NCBI RefSeq assembly: GCF_029869545.1
Contig: NZ_JARWQD010000311.1
Coordinates: forward strand, 1-49,160
From: Nocardia wallacei
GTDB taxonomy: Bacteria; Actinomycetota; Actinomycetes; Mycobacteriales; Mycobacteriaceae
Direction: 5' to 3'
DNA: 49,160 nucleotides
The translations under genes were made by a program, and so were the position numbers. The notes beneath the pieces are model-generated. The model was not told the DNA's origin, ran no database searches, and saw only the letters and a program-made list of their open reading frames with translations. This document shows positions 23,603-31,708 of this stretch, one piece after another; the stretch's first letter is position 1, and each line of letters starts with the position of its first letter.

Positions 23603-24319
23603 TTAGACCAGTCGGTGGCCGCCGTCGACGTGAATGACGCTGCCGGTCATGAATTCGTTGGACAGCACGGCGTGGAACGCGGCGGCGATGTCGTCGGGTC
23701 CGCCGATTCGCGCGACGGGGAGCCTGGCGGACATGGCGGACAGGCGTTCCTGTTTCGCCGCACCGGCGAATTGGTCCCAGATGGGGGTGTCGACCCAGCC
23801 GGGGGAGACGGCGTTGACGCGGATCGGTGCGAGTTCGAGGGCGAGGGCGCGCACGAGCCCTTCGAGGGCGGCGTTGGCGGTGGCGACCATCGATGCGCCG
23901 GTGGCGGGGCGGTAGGCGGCGATGCCGGAGGTGACGGTCAGCGAGCCGGTGAGCCGGGGTGCGGCGTGTTTGGCCACGAGCCACGGCCCGAGGATCTTGG
24001 TGTCGACGACGGTGCGCGCGTCGGCGAGCGGGAACTCGCCGAGCGGCCCGTATCCGGCACGCATGTCGGCGGCGGTGACGACGACGTGGTCGAGCGTGGG
24101 GAATTCGCCGAAGAGCCGCTCGACGGAGGTTTCGTCGGCGATGTCGACGCGGCGCCGGTGCAGGCGGTCCCCGGCGGCCAGCGCCGCTGCCGCGGCGTCG
24201 AGCCGGTCGGCGGAGCGCCCCGCGATGATGACCCGGTGGCCGTGGGCGAGCAGGCGGGCGGCGAGTGCGAGTCCCATGCCGGAGCTGCCGCCGATGACGA
24301 GTGTCGAGGTTTCGGTCAT
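23603..24319 (-). CDS. SDR-family protein without the usual catalytic Tyr/Lys
   Basis: A 238-residue short-chain dehydrogenase fold: VIGGSSGMGLALAARLLA (cofactor loop), VSPGWVDTP and a terminal GSVIHVDGGHRLV. At the catalytic site, where Y-x-x-x-K is expected, the sequence is MVATANAALEG, with Val and Asn in place of Tyr and Lys, while the serine (SGIAAY) remains. Enzyme activity is therefore doubtful, unless it belongs to the small SDR group that natively lacks the pair. The ATG at 24319 faces an XRE/MmyB-type regulator across 101 bases, a common regulator-target layout. Confidence 0.85.
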   Translation of the reverse strand: MTETSTLVIGGSSGMGLALAARLLAHGHRVIIAGRSADRLDAAAAALAAGDRLHRRRVDIADETSVERLFGEFPTLDHVVVTAADMRAGYGPLGEFPLADARTVVDTKILGPWLVAKHAAPRLTGSLTVTSGIAAYRPATGASMVATANAALEGLVRALALELAPIRVNAVSPGWVDTPIWDQFAGAAKQERLSAMSARLPVARIGGPDDIAAAFHAVLSNEFMTGSVIHVDGGHRLV

Positions 24320-24370
24320 GGTGACGACTGTCGGTCTTGCGCGGGCGGCGGGGGAGGCCGTGCGTGGCCT

Positions 24371-24385
24371 GGTCCTGGCGGGACC
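24371..24385. promoter_or_regulatory. Inverted repeat GGTCC-TGGCG-GGACC
   Basis: Five-base arms with a 5-base centre in the region between the divergent SDR and MmyB-type regulator genes. The high G+C makes chance occurrence possible, but the location fits a regulator site. Confidence 0.3.
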
Positions 24386-24420
24386 ACCCCGCGGGATGTG
24401 CGGCGAGGCAGACTGGACGG

Positions 24421-25293
24421 GTGAGTGAGCGCCGTGTGCTGGGAGACTTCCTGCGGGCCCGCCGGGCCCGCCTCCGGCCGCAGCAGGTGGGCCTGCCGCC
24501 GGGTGCCGGGCGGCGGCAGACGCCGGGTCTGCGGCGCGAGGAGGTCGCGACGTTGGCGGGGTTGAGCGTCGATTATTACGTGCGCCTGGAGCAGGGCCGG
24601 GATACGAATCCGAGTCTGGCGGTGCTGGATGCGCTGGCGGCGGCGCTGCGGCTGGGCGACGATGAGCGCACCCATCTGTACAACCTGGCGCGGGCGGTCG
24701 CTCGGCGGAGCACGGTGGCTCGTGCGGCACCCGCGGGGGCGCGGCCGGGGATGGTGCTGCTGCTGGAATCGGTGCGTCCCACACCGGCGTTCGTGCTGGA
24801 TCAGGTGAGTAACCTGCTGGCGGCCAATCCCGAAGGGTTGCGGCTGTTGTCGGGGATCGGTGGCTGGGAGCCGGAGCGGCGCAACCTGATTCGCTACGTG
24901 TTCACGCATCCGGTGGCGCGGTCGGTGTTCGAGGACTGGTGGGGGATGGCGCGGGATTGTGTCGCGCATCTGCGGACCGTGCAGGGTGCTGATCCCGATG
25001 CTGCGGAGCTGGCGGCGCTGACGGCGGAATTGTGCTCGGCCAGTGCCGAATTCGAGGATCTGTGGGCGCACTACGATGTGCGTACCAAGCGGGGATCGCG
25101 GCGGGTGTTCCGGCACCCCGCGGTCGGCAGGTTCGAGCTGACGTCGGAGATTCTGACGGCGCCGGACGGTCAGCGGTTCGTCGCGTTCCAGGCCGATGCG
25201 CACGGCCCGGATCGCGACGCGGTCACCCTGTTAGGGCTTGTGGGTGACGATGTACCACAGGACGGCGAGGGTGCCGAGCACGAAAAGCGGTGA
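24421..25293 (+). CDS. XRE-family regulator with MmyB-like sensor domain (second copy)
   Basis: A 290-residue regulator. Residues about 5-75 contain the helix-turn-helix RQTPGLRREEVATLAGLSVD plus YYVRLEQGRDTNPS, the signature of the MmyB-like group; the rest (LDQVSNLLAANPEGLRLL, then FEDWWGMARDCVAHLRTVQG and RFELTSEILTAPDGQRFVAF) is the PAS-like lipid-binding domain. The GTG at 24421 matches homologous starts (VSERRVLGDFLRARR). Homologues end near DAVTLLG, whereas this frame runs 20 residues further and overlaps the convergent YdjM gene by 63 bases. It likely controls the divergent SDR gene. Confidence 0.9.
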   Translation: MSERRVLGDFLRARRARLRPQQVGLPPGAGRRQTPGLRREEVATLAGLSVDYYVRLEQGRDTNPSLAVLDALAAALRLGDDERTHLYNLARAVARRSTVARAAPAGARPGMVLLLESVRPTPAFVLDQVSNLLAANPEGLRLLSGIGGWEPERRNLIRYVFTHPVARSVFEDWWGMARDCVAHLRTVQGADPDAAELAALTAELCSASAEFEDLWAHYDVRTKRGSRRVFRHPAVGRFELTSEILTAPDGQRFVAFQADAHGPDRDAVTLLGLVGDDVPQDGEGAEHEKR

Positions 25294-25941
25294 CAGGACC
25301 CAGGTTTCGAATCGGTTGCCGGTGCGGTCGATGATGGGGACGCTGGTGCGCAGTTTCAGTGGCCACAGCAGGCGGCAGCCGCGGTCGGTGAGGCAGTCGC
25401 CGATCAGGTGGGCGAGGGCGCCGAGTCCGACGGAGAAGGGCAGCCAGGAGGGTTTGTCGGAGATCCAGTGGTCCATGGCGAAGGTGCCCGCGACCGCGAG
25501 CACGGTGACGCTGAAGTAGGAGCGGAATCCCTCGCCGGGCGGGCACAGGTTCAGGGCGCGCAGGGCGAGGGCGAGCAGGAAGAAGACGAGGCCGAGGGTG
25601 AACCAGCGGCCGATCCAGTGTTCGCCGGCCCAGGTGCCGACGGCGGCCGCGACGACGAAGGCCAGGGAGTGGGTGGCGTGGCGGTGCCCGCCGGAGACGG
25701 CGGAGATGATGCGGCAGGCGGTGTGCGTGATCGGTCCCAGCACATGCGAAATGGTTCCGTTGGGGTGATCGGCGTCGGGCAGCAGTGCCGCGCCCGCGGT
25801 GAGGAAGGTGCCCATCAGCAGGTCGACGGTGTCGAGATCACCGTATTGGAGCACGGGGTAGGTCAGAACCGAAAGTGGTAGTACGGCAGCGGCTCCCGCC
25901 CAGGCGAGGGCGCCGCTGGTCGCATGTGAATGTCCTAGCAC
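25231..25941 (-). CDS. YdjM/DUF457 membrane-bound metal-dependent hydrolase family protein
   Basis: A 236-residue membrane protein beginning LGHSHATSGALAWAG and carrying the family's conserved His/Asp motifs: LLPDADHPNGTIS, the GGHRHATHSLAF stretch and LGALAHLIGDCLTDRG. These predict a metal-binding hydrolase site inside a membrane domain. The GTG at 25941 is chosen because LGHSH follows immediately, as in homologues, although no clear ribosome site is seen. It lies 43 bases after the Ser/Thr kinase gene in the same direction, suggesting one transcript. Confidence 0.85.
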   Translation of the reverse strand: MLGHSHATSGALAWAGAAAVLPLSVLTYPVLQYGDLDTVDLLMGTFLTAGAALLPDADHPNGTISHVLGPITHTACRIISAVSGGHRHATHSLAFVVAAAVGTWAGEHWIGRWFTLGLVFFLLALALRALNLCPPGEGFRSYFSVTVLAVAGTFAMDHWISDKPSWLPFSVGLGALAHLIGDCLTDRGCRLLWPLKLRTSVPIIDRTGNRFETWVLSPLFVLGTLAVLWYIVTHKP

Positions 25942-25984
25942 CGGGGGAAGACTAGCTGATCTTGGTCGTCGCTCCCGCAAACCC

Positions 25985-28234
25985 TCAGGTGTGCGGGTGT
26001 GGGTCGACGATGCGGTCCAGGGCGTTGAGGTCGGATTCGAGTGCGTAGAAGGTGCGCAGTGCGATGACGAACGCGAAAAGCCCACCGACACACAGGGCTA
26101 CGATGGTGCCGATCACCATCTGCTGCTGTGGCGGTGTGAGGAATACCAGTCCGGCGGGGACGCCGATGAGCGGAACCGATGCCGCCACACCGAGATACAC
26201 GCGGCTGCGCCGGATGAGCCGGTGCAGGTGTGTGACGTCGGCGTCGGTGGTGTGCCCGGCGGCGACCAGGCCGGGGTAGTACCAGCGCAGCATGAAGAAG
26301 GTGACGGGGAAGTAGGTGTAGACCACGGCGACCGCGGCGGCGACGAGGTTGGAGGCGACGAGGTGTGCGGTGAGCCCGGGTGGGAGGGTGCCCAGGGAGT
26401 ACAGCTTCGCGAGGAAGAGGGCGCCGGCGGAGATCCAGCCCGCGAAGGTCACCACGGCGATGCGGTCGCCGCAGGCGAGGGTGTCGTTGCGGGCCTTGGC
26501 GAGGGTCTGCTCGTCGAAGTGGTGGCCGCGGCGTAACCCGTTGGGTACCAGCAGGACCAGGCGGCACCAGTACAGCAGGACCGCGATGGCGAGCGGGTAG
26601 GCGACGAGGATGACGAGGAAGCCGAGCTGGATGAGCTGCGTGGCGGCGTCGGCGCCGAGTTCGTCGCGGATCAGGCGGATGTTGTGCACGGCCAGGTACA
26701 GCCCGGCCAGCAGCTGTCCGAGCAGGCTGGACAGGGTGACCACCGGCATCGGGCGCATCTTCATCCGGGCGCGCAGGCTGTGCTCGGGCGGGTCGACGAG
26801 GTCGCGGGCGGCGCGGTCCTGGCTGAGTTCGAGCTGGTGGGCGAGGTCGCGGCCGCTGGGGTAGCGGTCGGCGGGATCGGGGGCCAGGCAGGTGAGCAGT
26901 GCGTGGCGCAGCACGGCGGGGCAGTCGGGTGGCAGGGCGGCCGCGGCGGCGGGGTCGACGGGCCGGCGGCGGCGCTCGATCATGGCGTGCAGGGATTGTT
27001 CGGATTCTCCGGCGCCGGGTCCGTCGTCGAACGGGATGCGGCCGGTGAGTAGTTCCCACAGCACCACCGCCAGCGCGTACAGGTCGCTGCGGGTGTCGAG
27101 GTCGGCGGCTGTGGTGGCGCGTTGCGGATGGCAGGCCTCGAGTTGTTCGGGTGCCATGTAGGGCAGTGAGCCGCCGAAGTAGGCGACGGGGTTGGCGCCG
27201 GGTAGGTGGCGGCTGAAGCTGATGTTGAAATCGGCCAGTTTGGGTTGGCCGTCGGCGGTGAGCAGGACGTTGGCGGGCTTGATGTCTCGGTGCAGGACGC
27301 CGCGGTGGTTGGCGTAATCGAGGGCGGTGGCGAGGCGGGCGCCGAGCCAGGCGACGGTCTCCGGCCACGACAGGCGCTGGAGTTCGGCGCGGGTGGCCGA
27401 CGGTTGCGGTTCGAGCATGCCGCCGGTGGTGGCCGCGGCGTCGATGGCCTCGAGCAGCAGGCGGCCGCTGCGGCGTTCGGGTGGGGTGCGGCGCAGCATG
27501 CGCAGCACGCCCAGCAGGGTGCCGCCGGGGATGTACTGCATGTACATCAGCTTGAGGTGCTGGTCGGTGATCTGGCGCTGGTCGAAGACGCGGACGATGT
27601 GGTCGTGGTCGAGTTGGGCGAGGGTCTGTGGTTCGGTGCCGCGGTCGTGGGAGATCTTGACCGCGACGAGTCGTCCCATGGATCGCTGCCGGGCGAGGAA
27701 TACCCGGGCGAAGGCGCCCTGGCCGAGGGGGAGCAGCAGGTCGAAGTCGTCGATGGTGGCGCCGGGGTTGATGGTGTCGAGGGCGTCGAGGGCGGTGGGG
27801 TCGGCGAGCATGGTGGTGCGCAGGCCGTCGACGTCGAAGCCCTCGGTGATGCGGGCCATCTGGGTGGGGAAGTCCTGCTCGTATTCGCTCAGGTCGATGT
27901 CGCTGCGGCGGGAGCGGGCGCTGATCTCCTCGTAGATGAGGTCGGGGGGCAGTGGTGCGGCGCCGAGTTCGGGGAATTGGGCGCTGTAGTCGGCCAGGCG
28001 CAGGGCGTCGTCGCTGCGTTGCCAGCGTTCGTGCAGGTCGACCTTGATCAGTTCGATGAGGGCGGTTCGGCGCAGGGTGGGTTCGGCGGGTAGGTGCGCG
28101 GACAGGTCGGGGGGTTTGTCGTCGGAGTGCCATTGCTCGGCGAAGTGCGCGACAAGGCTCGTCAACGCGGTCTGCGTCGCGGTCGCGCGGTCGGCACCGG
28201 GGTCGGGTGCGGTCGCGCCGAGGTCGTCATCCAT
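25985..28234 (-). CDS. Membrane Ser/Thr protein kinase with DFN motif
   Basis: A 749-residue protein. The kinase domain spans about residues 160-455: Gly loop GQGAFARVFLA (171-181), lysine K193, HRDIKPANVLL (D317, N322), then DFN at 335-337 in place of DFG, and APEQ at 361-364. Residues 1-160 hold repeated motifs of the type aromatic-x3-FP-E (LADYSAQFPELG, LSEYEQDFPTQ), more familiar from planctomycete kinases. After the kinase domain come about six transmembrane helices (residues 500-735). This N-terminal soluble plus C-terminal polytopic arrangement differs from PknA/B-type kinases, which have one helix and an outside sensor. Role unknown. Confidence 0.9.
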   Translation of the reverse strand: MDDDLGATAPDPGADRATATQTALTSLVAHFAEQWHSDDKPPDLSAHLPAEPTLRRTALIELIKVDLHERWQRSDDALRLADYSAQFPELGAAPLPPDLIYEEISARSRRSDIDLSEYEQDFPTQMARITEGFDVDGLRTTMLADPTALDALDTINPGATIDDFDLLLPLGQGAFARVFLARQRSMGRLVAVKISHDRGTEPQTLAQLDHDHIVRVFDQRQITDQHLKLMYMQYIPGGTLLGVLRMLRRTPPERRSGRLLLEAIDAAATTGGMLEPQPSATRAELQRLSWPETVAWLGARLATALDYANHRGVLHRDIKPANVLLTADGQPKLADFNISFSRHLPGANPVAYFGGSLPYMAPEQLEACHPQRATTAADLDTRSDLYALAVVLWELLTGRIPFDDGPGAGESEQSLHAMIERRRRPVDPAAAAALPPDCPAVLRHALLTCLAPDPADRYPSGRDLAHQLELSQDRAARDLVDPPEHSLRARMKMRPMPVVTLSSLLGQLLAGLYLAVHNIRLIRDELGADAATQLIQLGFLVILVAYPLAIAVLLYWCRLVLLVPNGLRRGHHFDEQTLAKARNDTLACGDRIAVVTFAGWISAGALFLAKLYSLGTLPPGLTAHLVASNLVAAAVAVVYTYFPVTFFMLRWYYPGLVAAGHTTDADVTHLHRLIRRSRVYLGVAASVPLIGVPAGLVFLTPPQQQMVIGTIVALCVGGLFAFVIALRTFYALESDLNALDRIVDPHPHT

Positions 28235-28296
28235 CGTCGCTCGCTTCGAACTTGGTTGTTCCCGGGCCCGGCCCCGAGAATATTCGATCCCTCGTG

Positions 28297-28330
28297 CGAG
28301 TAATCGACACTTCGCCGATACCGTTACTCG
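28297..28330. promoter_or_regulatory. Long-loop inverted repeat CGAGTAA-N20-TTACTCG
   Basis: Seven-base arms separated by 20 bases in the 226-base divergent region between the kinase and SCO6745-like genes. The region is AT-richer than its surroundings and also contains GAATATTC at 28278-28285. Promoters for both genes should lie here. Confidence 0.35.
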
Positions 28331-28460
28331 AGGTCGTCATATTCACCGCCATCATCCGGCGAATCGTGGGCGCGGTGCAAGCCGTTTGTTCTGCTGGCCT
28401 TAGCCGACGATAGCGAGATATGCTCCGGCGAGTTCGGTTCTCGGCGAAAGGGGTTGGCCC

Positions 28461-29204
28461 GTGACGGTGGCTGCCGCGGTGAAGGATCAGATTCAGCAGG
28501 TCGGCGCGGGGTTCATGTTCTCGCGGGAGACGAAGAAGTTCGGGGCCGCGACCGGGACGGACGGATTCCTCGGGCCTTATACGCGGGGCCGCGGCGGTGT
28601 GCTGGGGGATGTGGACGCCGATGTGGTGACCGCCGCGTTCGGCTTCTTCCATCCCGAAACCGTCCGTGCCGCATGGGATTCGGTCACGATGCCCGCGGCC
28701 GAGGCGGCAGCGGGGTATCTCGCGGCCTGCCAGGATTTCGGCCGCCGCAAGCTGGGGGAGTTCGAGGAGGCGGGGCGCCTGGCCGAGTTGCTGCGGGCGG
28801 TGGCCGACGCGGCGGATGTGGCCGGGGTGCCGCTGTTCGCGGGCTGGCGCGCGCTGCCGCTGGCCGATGACGCGCCGGCGCGGGCGCTGCAGCTGGTGCA
28901 CGTGCTGCGGGAGTTGCGGGGCGGGCTGCATCTGCTGGCCGTGCGGGCCGGTGACCTGACCCCGCGGCAGGCCGTGCTCATCAGTGGTTCGCCGCGCAAC
29001 AGTGGTCCCGATCAGGCGCGGTTGTTCGGCTGGCCGGAGCCGTTCGAGGAGATCACGCCCGGGCACCGGCAGCGGTGGGAGGCGGCGGAGGCGTTGACCG
29101 ACAGGCTGATCGCGCCCGCCTTCGCGGTGCTGGACGACAAGTCCGGGGACGAACTGGTCCGGCTGCTGGATCGGGCACGGGCGCTGGTGTTCGGTGGTCG
29201 CTGA
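28461..29204 (+). CDS. SCO6745-like protein, unknown function
   Basis: A 247-residue mostly helical protein. The pattern GRGGVLGDVDADVVTAAFGF followed by FHPETVRAAWDSV resembles the SCO6745 family, in which similar segments read RAAPLG...VVTATFYNF.P. No catalytic motif, signal peptide or membrane helix is seen. Start GTG at 28461 with GAAAGGGG nearby. It faces the kinase gene divergently and is followed after 138 bases by the P1 peptidase gene. Confidence 0.65.
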   Translation: MTVAAAVKDQIQQVGAGFMFSRETKKFGAATGTDGFLGPYTRGRGGVLGDVDADVVTAAFGFFHPETVRAAWDSVTMPAAEAAAGYLAACQDFGRRKLGEFEEAGRLAELLRAVADAADVAGVPLFAGWRALPLADDAPARALQLVHVLRELRGGLHLLAVRAGDLTPRQAVLISGSPRNSGPDQARLFGWPEPFEEITPGHRQRWEAAEALTDRLIAPAFAVLDDKSGDELVRLLDRARALVFGGR

Positions 29205-29342
29205 GCCGGGGCCGGGGCTGTCGGTGGCCGGTGGGATGATCGGGCGGAGCAGCGGTGCGGACGCCTGATACCGGCATGGGACCGGCGAGCTGTCACCTGC
29301 CGGGACGGTGCCCGGATCATCAAGGGCGGGAACGGAGTTCGA

Positions 29343-30218
29343 GTGGGTATCGAAGTAGAGGGTGTGCGGATCGGGCATTGGACCGATACCGCGGGGCAGA
29401 CCGGCTGTACGGTTCTGGTGCTGCCCGAGGGGACGACGGCGTCGTGTGAGGTGCGTGGCGGCGCACCGGCGTCGCGCGAGCTGGACGCGCTGGCCCCGGA
29501 CAAGTCCGTCGTCGCCGTCGACGCCATCCTGCTGACGGGTGGTTCGGCGTTCGGTCTGGCCGCCGCCGACGGTGTGCTGCGCTATCTCGAGGAACACGAT
29601 CGCGGCGTCCCGACACCGGCGGGGAAGGTGCCGATCGTGCCGACCCTGGCCCTGTTCGACCTGAGCGCGGGGGATCGTGCCGCGCGGCCCACCGCCGACG
29701 CGGGATACGCCGCGGCGCAGGCGATTTCGGGGGAGCAGGTGGTGCGGGGCCGGATCGGGGCGGGCACGGGCGCGTTCGTCTCGCATTGGCGCGGCCCGGA
29801 CGCGCGGCGGCCGGGCGGGCTGGCGTACGCGCAGCGGCGCCTGGGCGATCTGGTGGTCGGCGCGGTCTGCGTCGTGAACGCCTTCGGCGATATCGACGAC
29901 GGCACCGGCGCGGTATCCCTGGATGCGGTCGCCATGCTGAATCAGCCCTTCGACTTCGCCGAATCGCGCACGCACACGACGATCGGCGCGGTCGTCACCA
30001 ACGCCCGTCTCGACAAGGCGTCCTGCCGGATCGTCGCGCAGGGCGCCCACGACGGCCTGTCGCGGGCCCTCACCCCGCCGCATACGCGCTTCGACGGCGA
30101 CGGATTCATCGCCGCCGCCACGGGCCGGATCGACACCCACGTCGACGTGGTCCGCCTGATGGCCCTGGCCGCGGTCACCGAGGCGATCCGCTCCGTCGCC
30201 CCACCCCCCGTCCCCTGA
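29343..30218 (+). CDS. P1/DmpA-family (NylC-like) N-terminal nucleophile hydrolase
   Basis: A 291-residue protein with LLTGGSAFGLAAADGVLRYL, GKVPIVPTLALFDLS and TTIGAVVTNARLDKASCRIV, the signatures of the P1 (S58/DmpA, NylC) family. These enzymes mature by self-cleavage before a Ser or Thr that becomes the nucleophile. In NylC cleavage is Asn-Thr; the aligned position here is H211-T212, so the residue before the nucleophile differs. The reaction could be aminopeptidase or amidase; the substrate is unknown. Start GTG at 29343 follows GGAG. Confidence 0.85.
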   Translation: MGIEVEGVRIGHWTDTAGQTGCTVLVLPEGTTASCEVRGGAPASRELDALAPDKSVVAVDAILLTGGSAFGLAAADGVLRYLEEHDRGVPTPAGKVPIVPTLALFDLSAGDRAARPTADAGYAAAQAISGEQVVRGRIGAGTGAFVSHWRGPDARRPGGLAYAQRRLGDLVVGAVCVVNAFGDIDDGTGAVSLDAVAMLNQPFDFAESRTHTTIGAVVTNARLDKASCRIVAQGAHDGLSRALTPPHTRFDGDGFIAAATGRIDTHVDVVRLMALAAVTEAIRSVAPPPVP

Positions 30219-30311
30219 CCCGAACCCCGGTCGAGACCGGCGGTTCGGTCGGCTGTCCGCTGCTCGGCGAGCCGATTCGACCGTGGCGGACCGCAACTCG
30301 TCAGTCGCGGG

Positions 30312-31637
30312 TCAGGGGTGGAGGGTGTTGGCGGTCAGGGTTACTCGGGCGCCTTCGGCGGGGACGTTGGTGATGTTGCGGATGCGGCCGCGTTCGGTGG
30401 TGACGCCCGGTGGGAGCGAGAGGGTGTAGCGGGTGAGGATCTCGCGCAGGACGACGGTGCCTTCCATGAGGGAGAATCCGGCGCCGATGCAGCGGCGGAC
30501 GCCGCCGCCGAAGGGGAGCCAGGTGTGGGCGGCGACGCTGCCGTCGAGGAAGCGCTCGGGGCGGAAGCGGTCGGCGTCGGGGTAGCTGTCGGGGCGCTGG
30601 TGGGCCAGCACGATCGAGGTCGCCACGACGGTGCCGGCGGGCAGGTCGAGGCCGCAGACGGTGCGGTCGCGGGTGAGGCGGCGGACCGCGCCACCGATCA
30701 CCGGGCGCCGCCGCATCGCCTCCTTCAGCACCGCCTCCAGGTACTTGTCGTCGCCGTCGGTGGCCGCTCGGCGGGCCGTATCCTGCACCGCGGGGTTGGC
30801 GGCGAGTTCGTGGCATGCCCACGACAGGGCCGAGGCGGTGGTCTCGTGCCCGGCGAGCAGCAGCGTGACCAGTTGATCGCGCAGCTCCGCATCGGTGAGC
30901 GGGGTGTCGGCCGGATCCTCGCCGGAGCCGACCGCCAGCAGCCGCGACAGCACATCGGATCGCCGGTCCAGGTCGGGATGCGCACGGCGGCGGGCGATTT
31001 CGTCGTAGAGCAGTTCGTCGATGGCGATCTGGTTGTCGCGGAACCGTTTCCACGGGCCGATCCGCTGCAGCCGCGGATACCGCCAGGCGAAGAACACGAT
31101 CGGGCTGATCTCGAGGACGCCGCGCAGCCGGGGCGCGAGTTCGTCGCGGCGGCGCTGGTCGGTCACCCCGAACACCACCTGCATGATGACCTCGAGGGTG
31201 AGATCGTTCATCCGGTCCAGGGCGGTGAGCGTGGATCCGGAGACCCAGCCGTCCACCTGCGCCTTGGCGATCGCCTCGACCAGTGCGCGATAGCCGCGCA
31301 GCGCGGAGCCGGTGAAGGCGGGCATGAGCAGGCGCCGGGCGCGGGCGTGCTCGGCCTCGTCGGTGAGCAGCAGCGAATGCTCGCCCAGGATCGCCCCGAG
31401 CACCCGGTTGCCTTCTCCCGCATGCATGTCCGCGGGATCACCGGCGAAGATCTCGCGAATGTGCTCCGGCCGGGAGAACACCACCTGGTGCTCGGCGTAG
31501 GGTGGCACCATCCGCAAGGTGAACACATCGCCGTAGCGGCGGGCGAGCGCGGTGAGGAAGGGGCCGCGCCGACGGGCGAACAGCACCGTCTGGACGGCTC
31601 TGGGCAACCGTGGTCCGGGCGGATAGACACTGGTCAC
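30312..31637 (-). CDS. Cytochrome P450
   Basis: A 441-residue complete P450. The oxygen-activation motif is AGHET at 262-266 (LLLAGHETTAS), the K-helix ExxR is E306-R309, and the haem loop FGGGVRRCIG has the ligand C383. There is no membrane anchor, so it is a soluble class that needs a ferredoxin or other reductase, neither of which is adjacent. It likely oxidises a hydrophobic substrate. The GTG at 31637 follows GGAAGGA and a proline-rich N-terminus (SVYPPGPRLP). Confidence 0.95.
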   Translation of the reverse strand: MTSVYPPGPRLPRAVQTVLFARRRGPFLTALARRYGDVFTLRMVPPYAEHQVVFSRPEHIREIFAGDPADMHAGEGNRVLGAILGEHSLLLTDEAEHARARRLLMPAFTGSALRGYRALVEAIAKAQVDGWVSGSTLTALDRMNDLTLEVIMQVVFGVTDQRRRDELAPRLRGVLEISPIVFFAWRYPRLQRIGPWKRFRDNQIAIDELLYDEIARRRAHPDLDRRSDVLSRLLAVGSGEDPADTPLTDAELRDQLVTLLLAGHETTASALSWACHELAANPAVQDTARRAATDGDDKYLEAVLKEAMRRRPVIGGAVRRLTRDRTVCGLDLPAGTVVATSIVLAHQRPDSYPDADRFRPERFLDGSVAAHTWLPFGGGVRRCIGAGFSLMEGTVVLREILTRYTLSLPPGVTTERGRIRNITNVPAEGARVTLTANTLHP

Positions 31638-31708
31638 GAGGAGATCCTTCCAGCCGTGCGGCACAGCGCGCGAAACGCTGTGCCTACCACGGTAACCCGC
31701 AGTCGCGG

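Noticed and set aside
25935..28133. 732-residue minus-strand frame overlapping the kinase
   Set aside because: Arg/Pro/His-rich frame-shifted shadow of the kinase gene.
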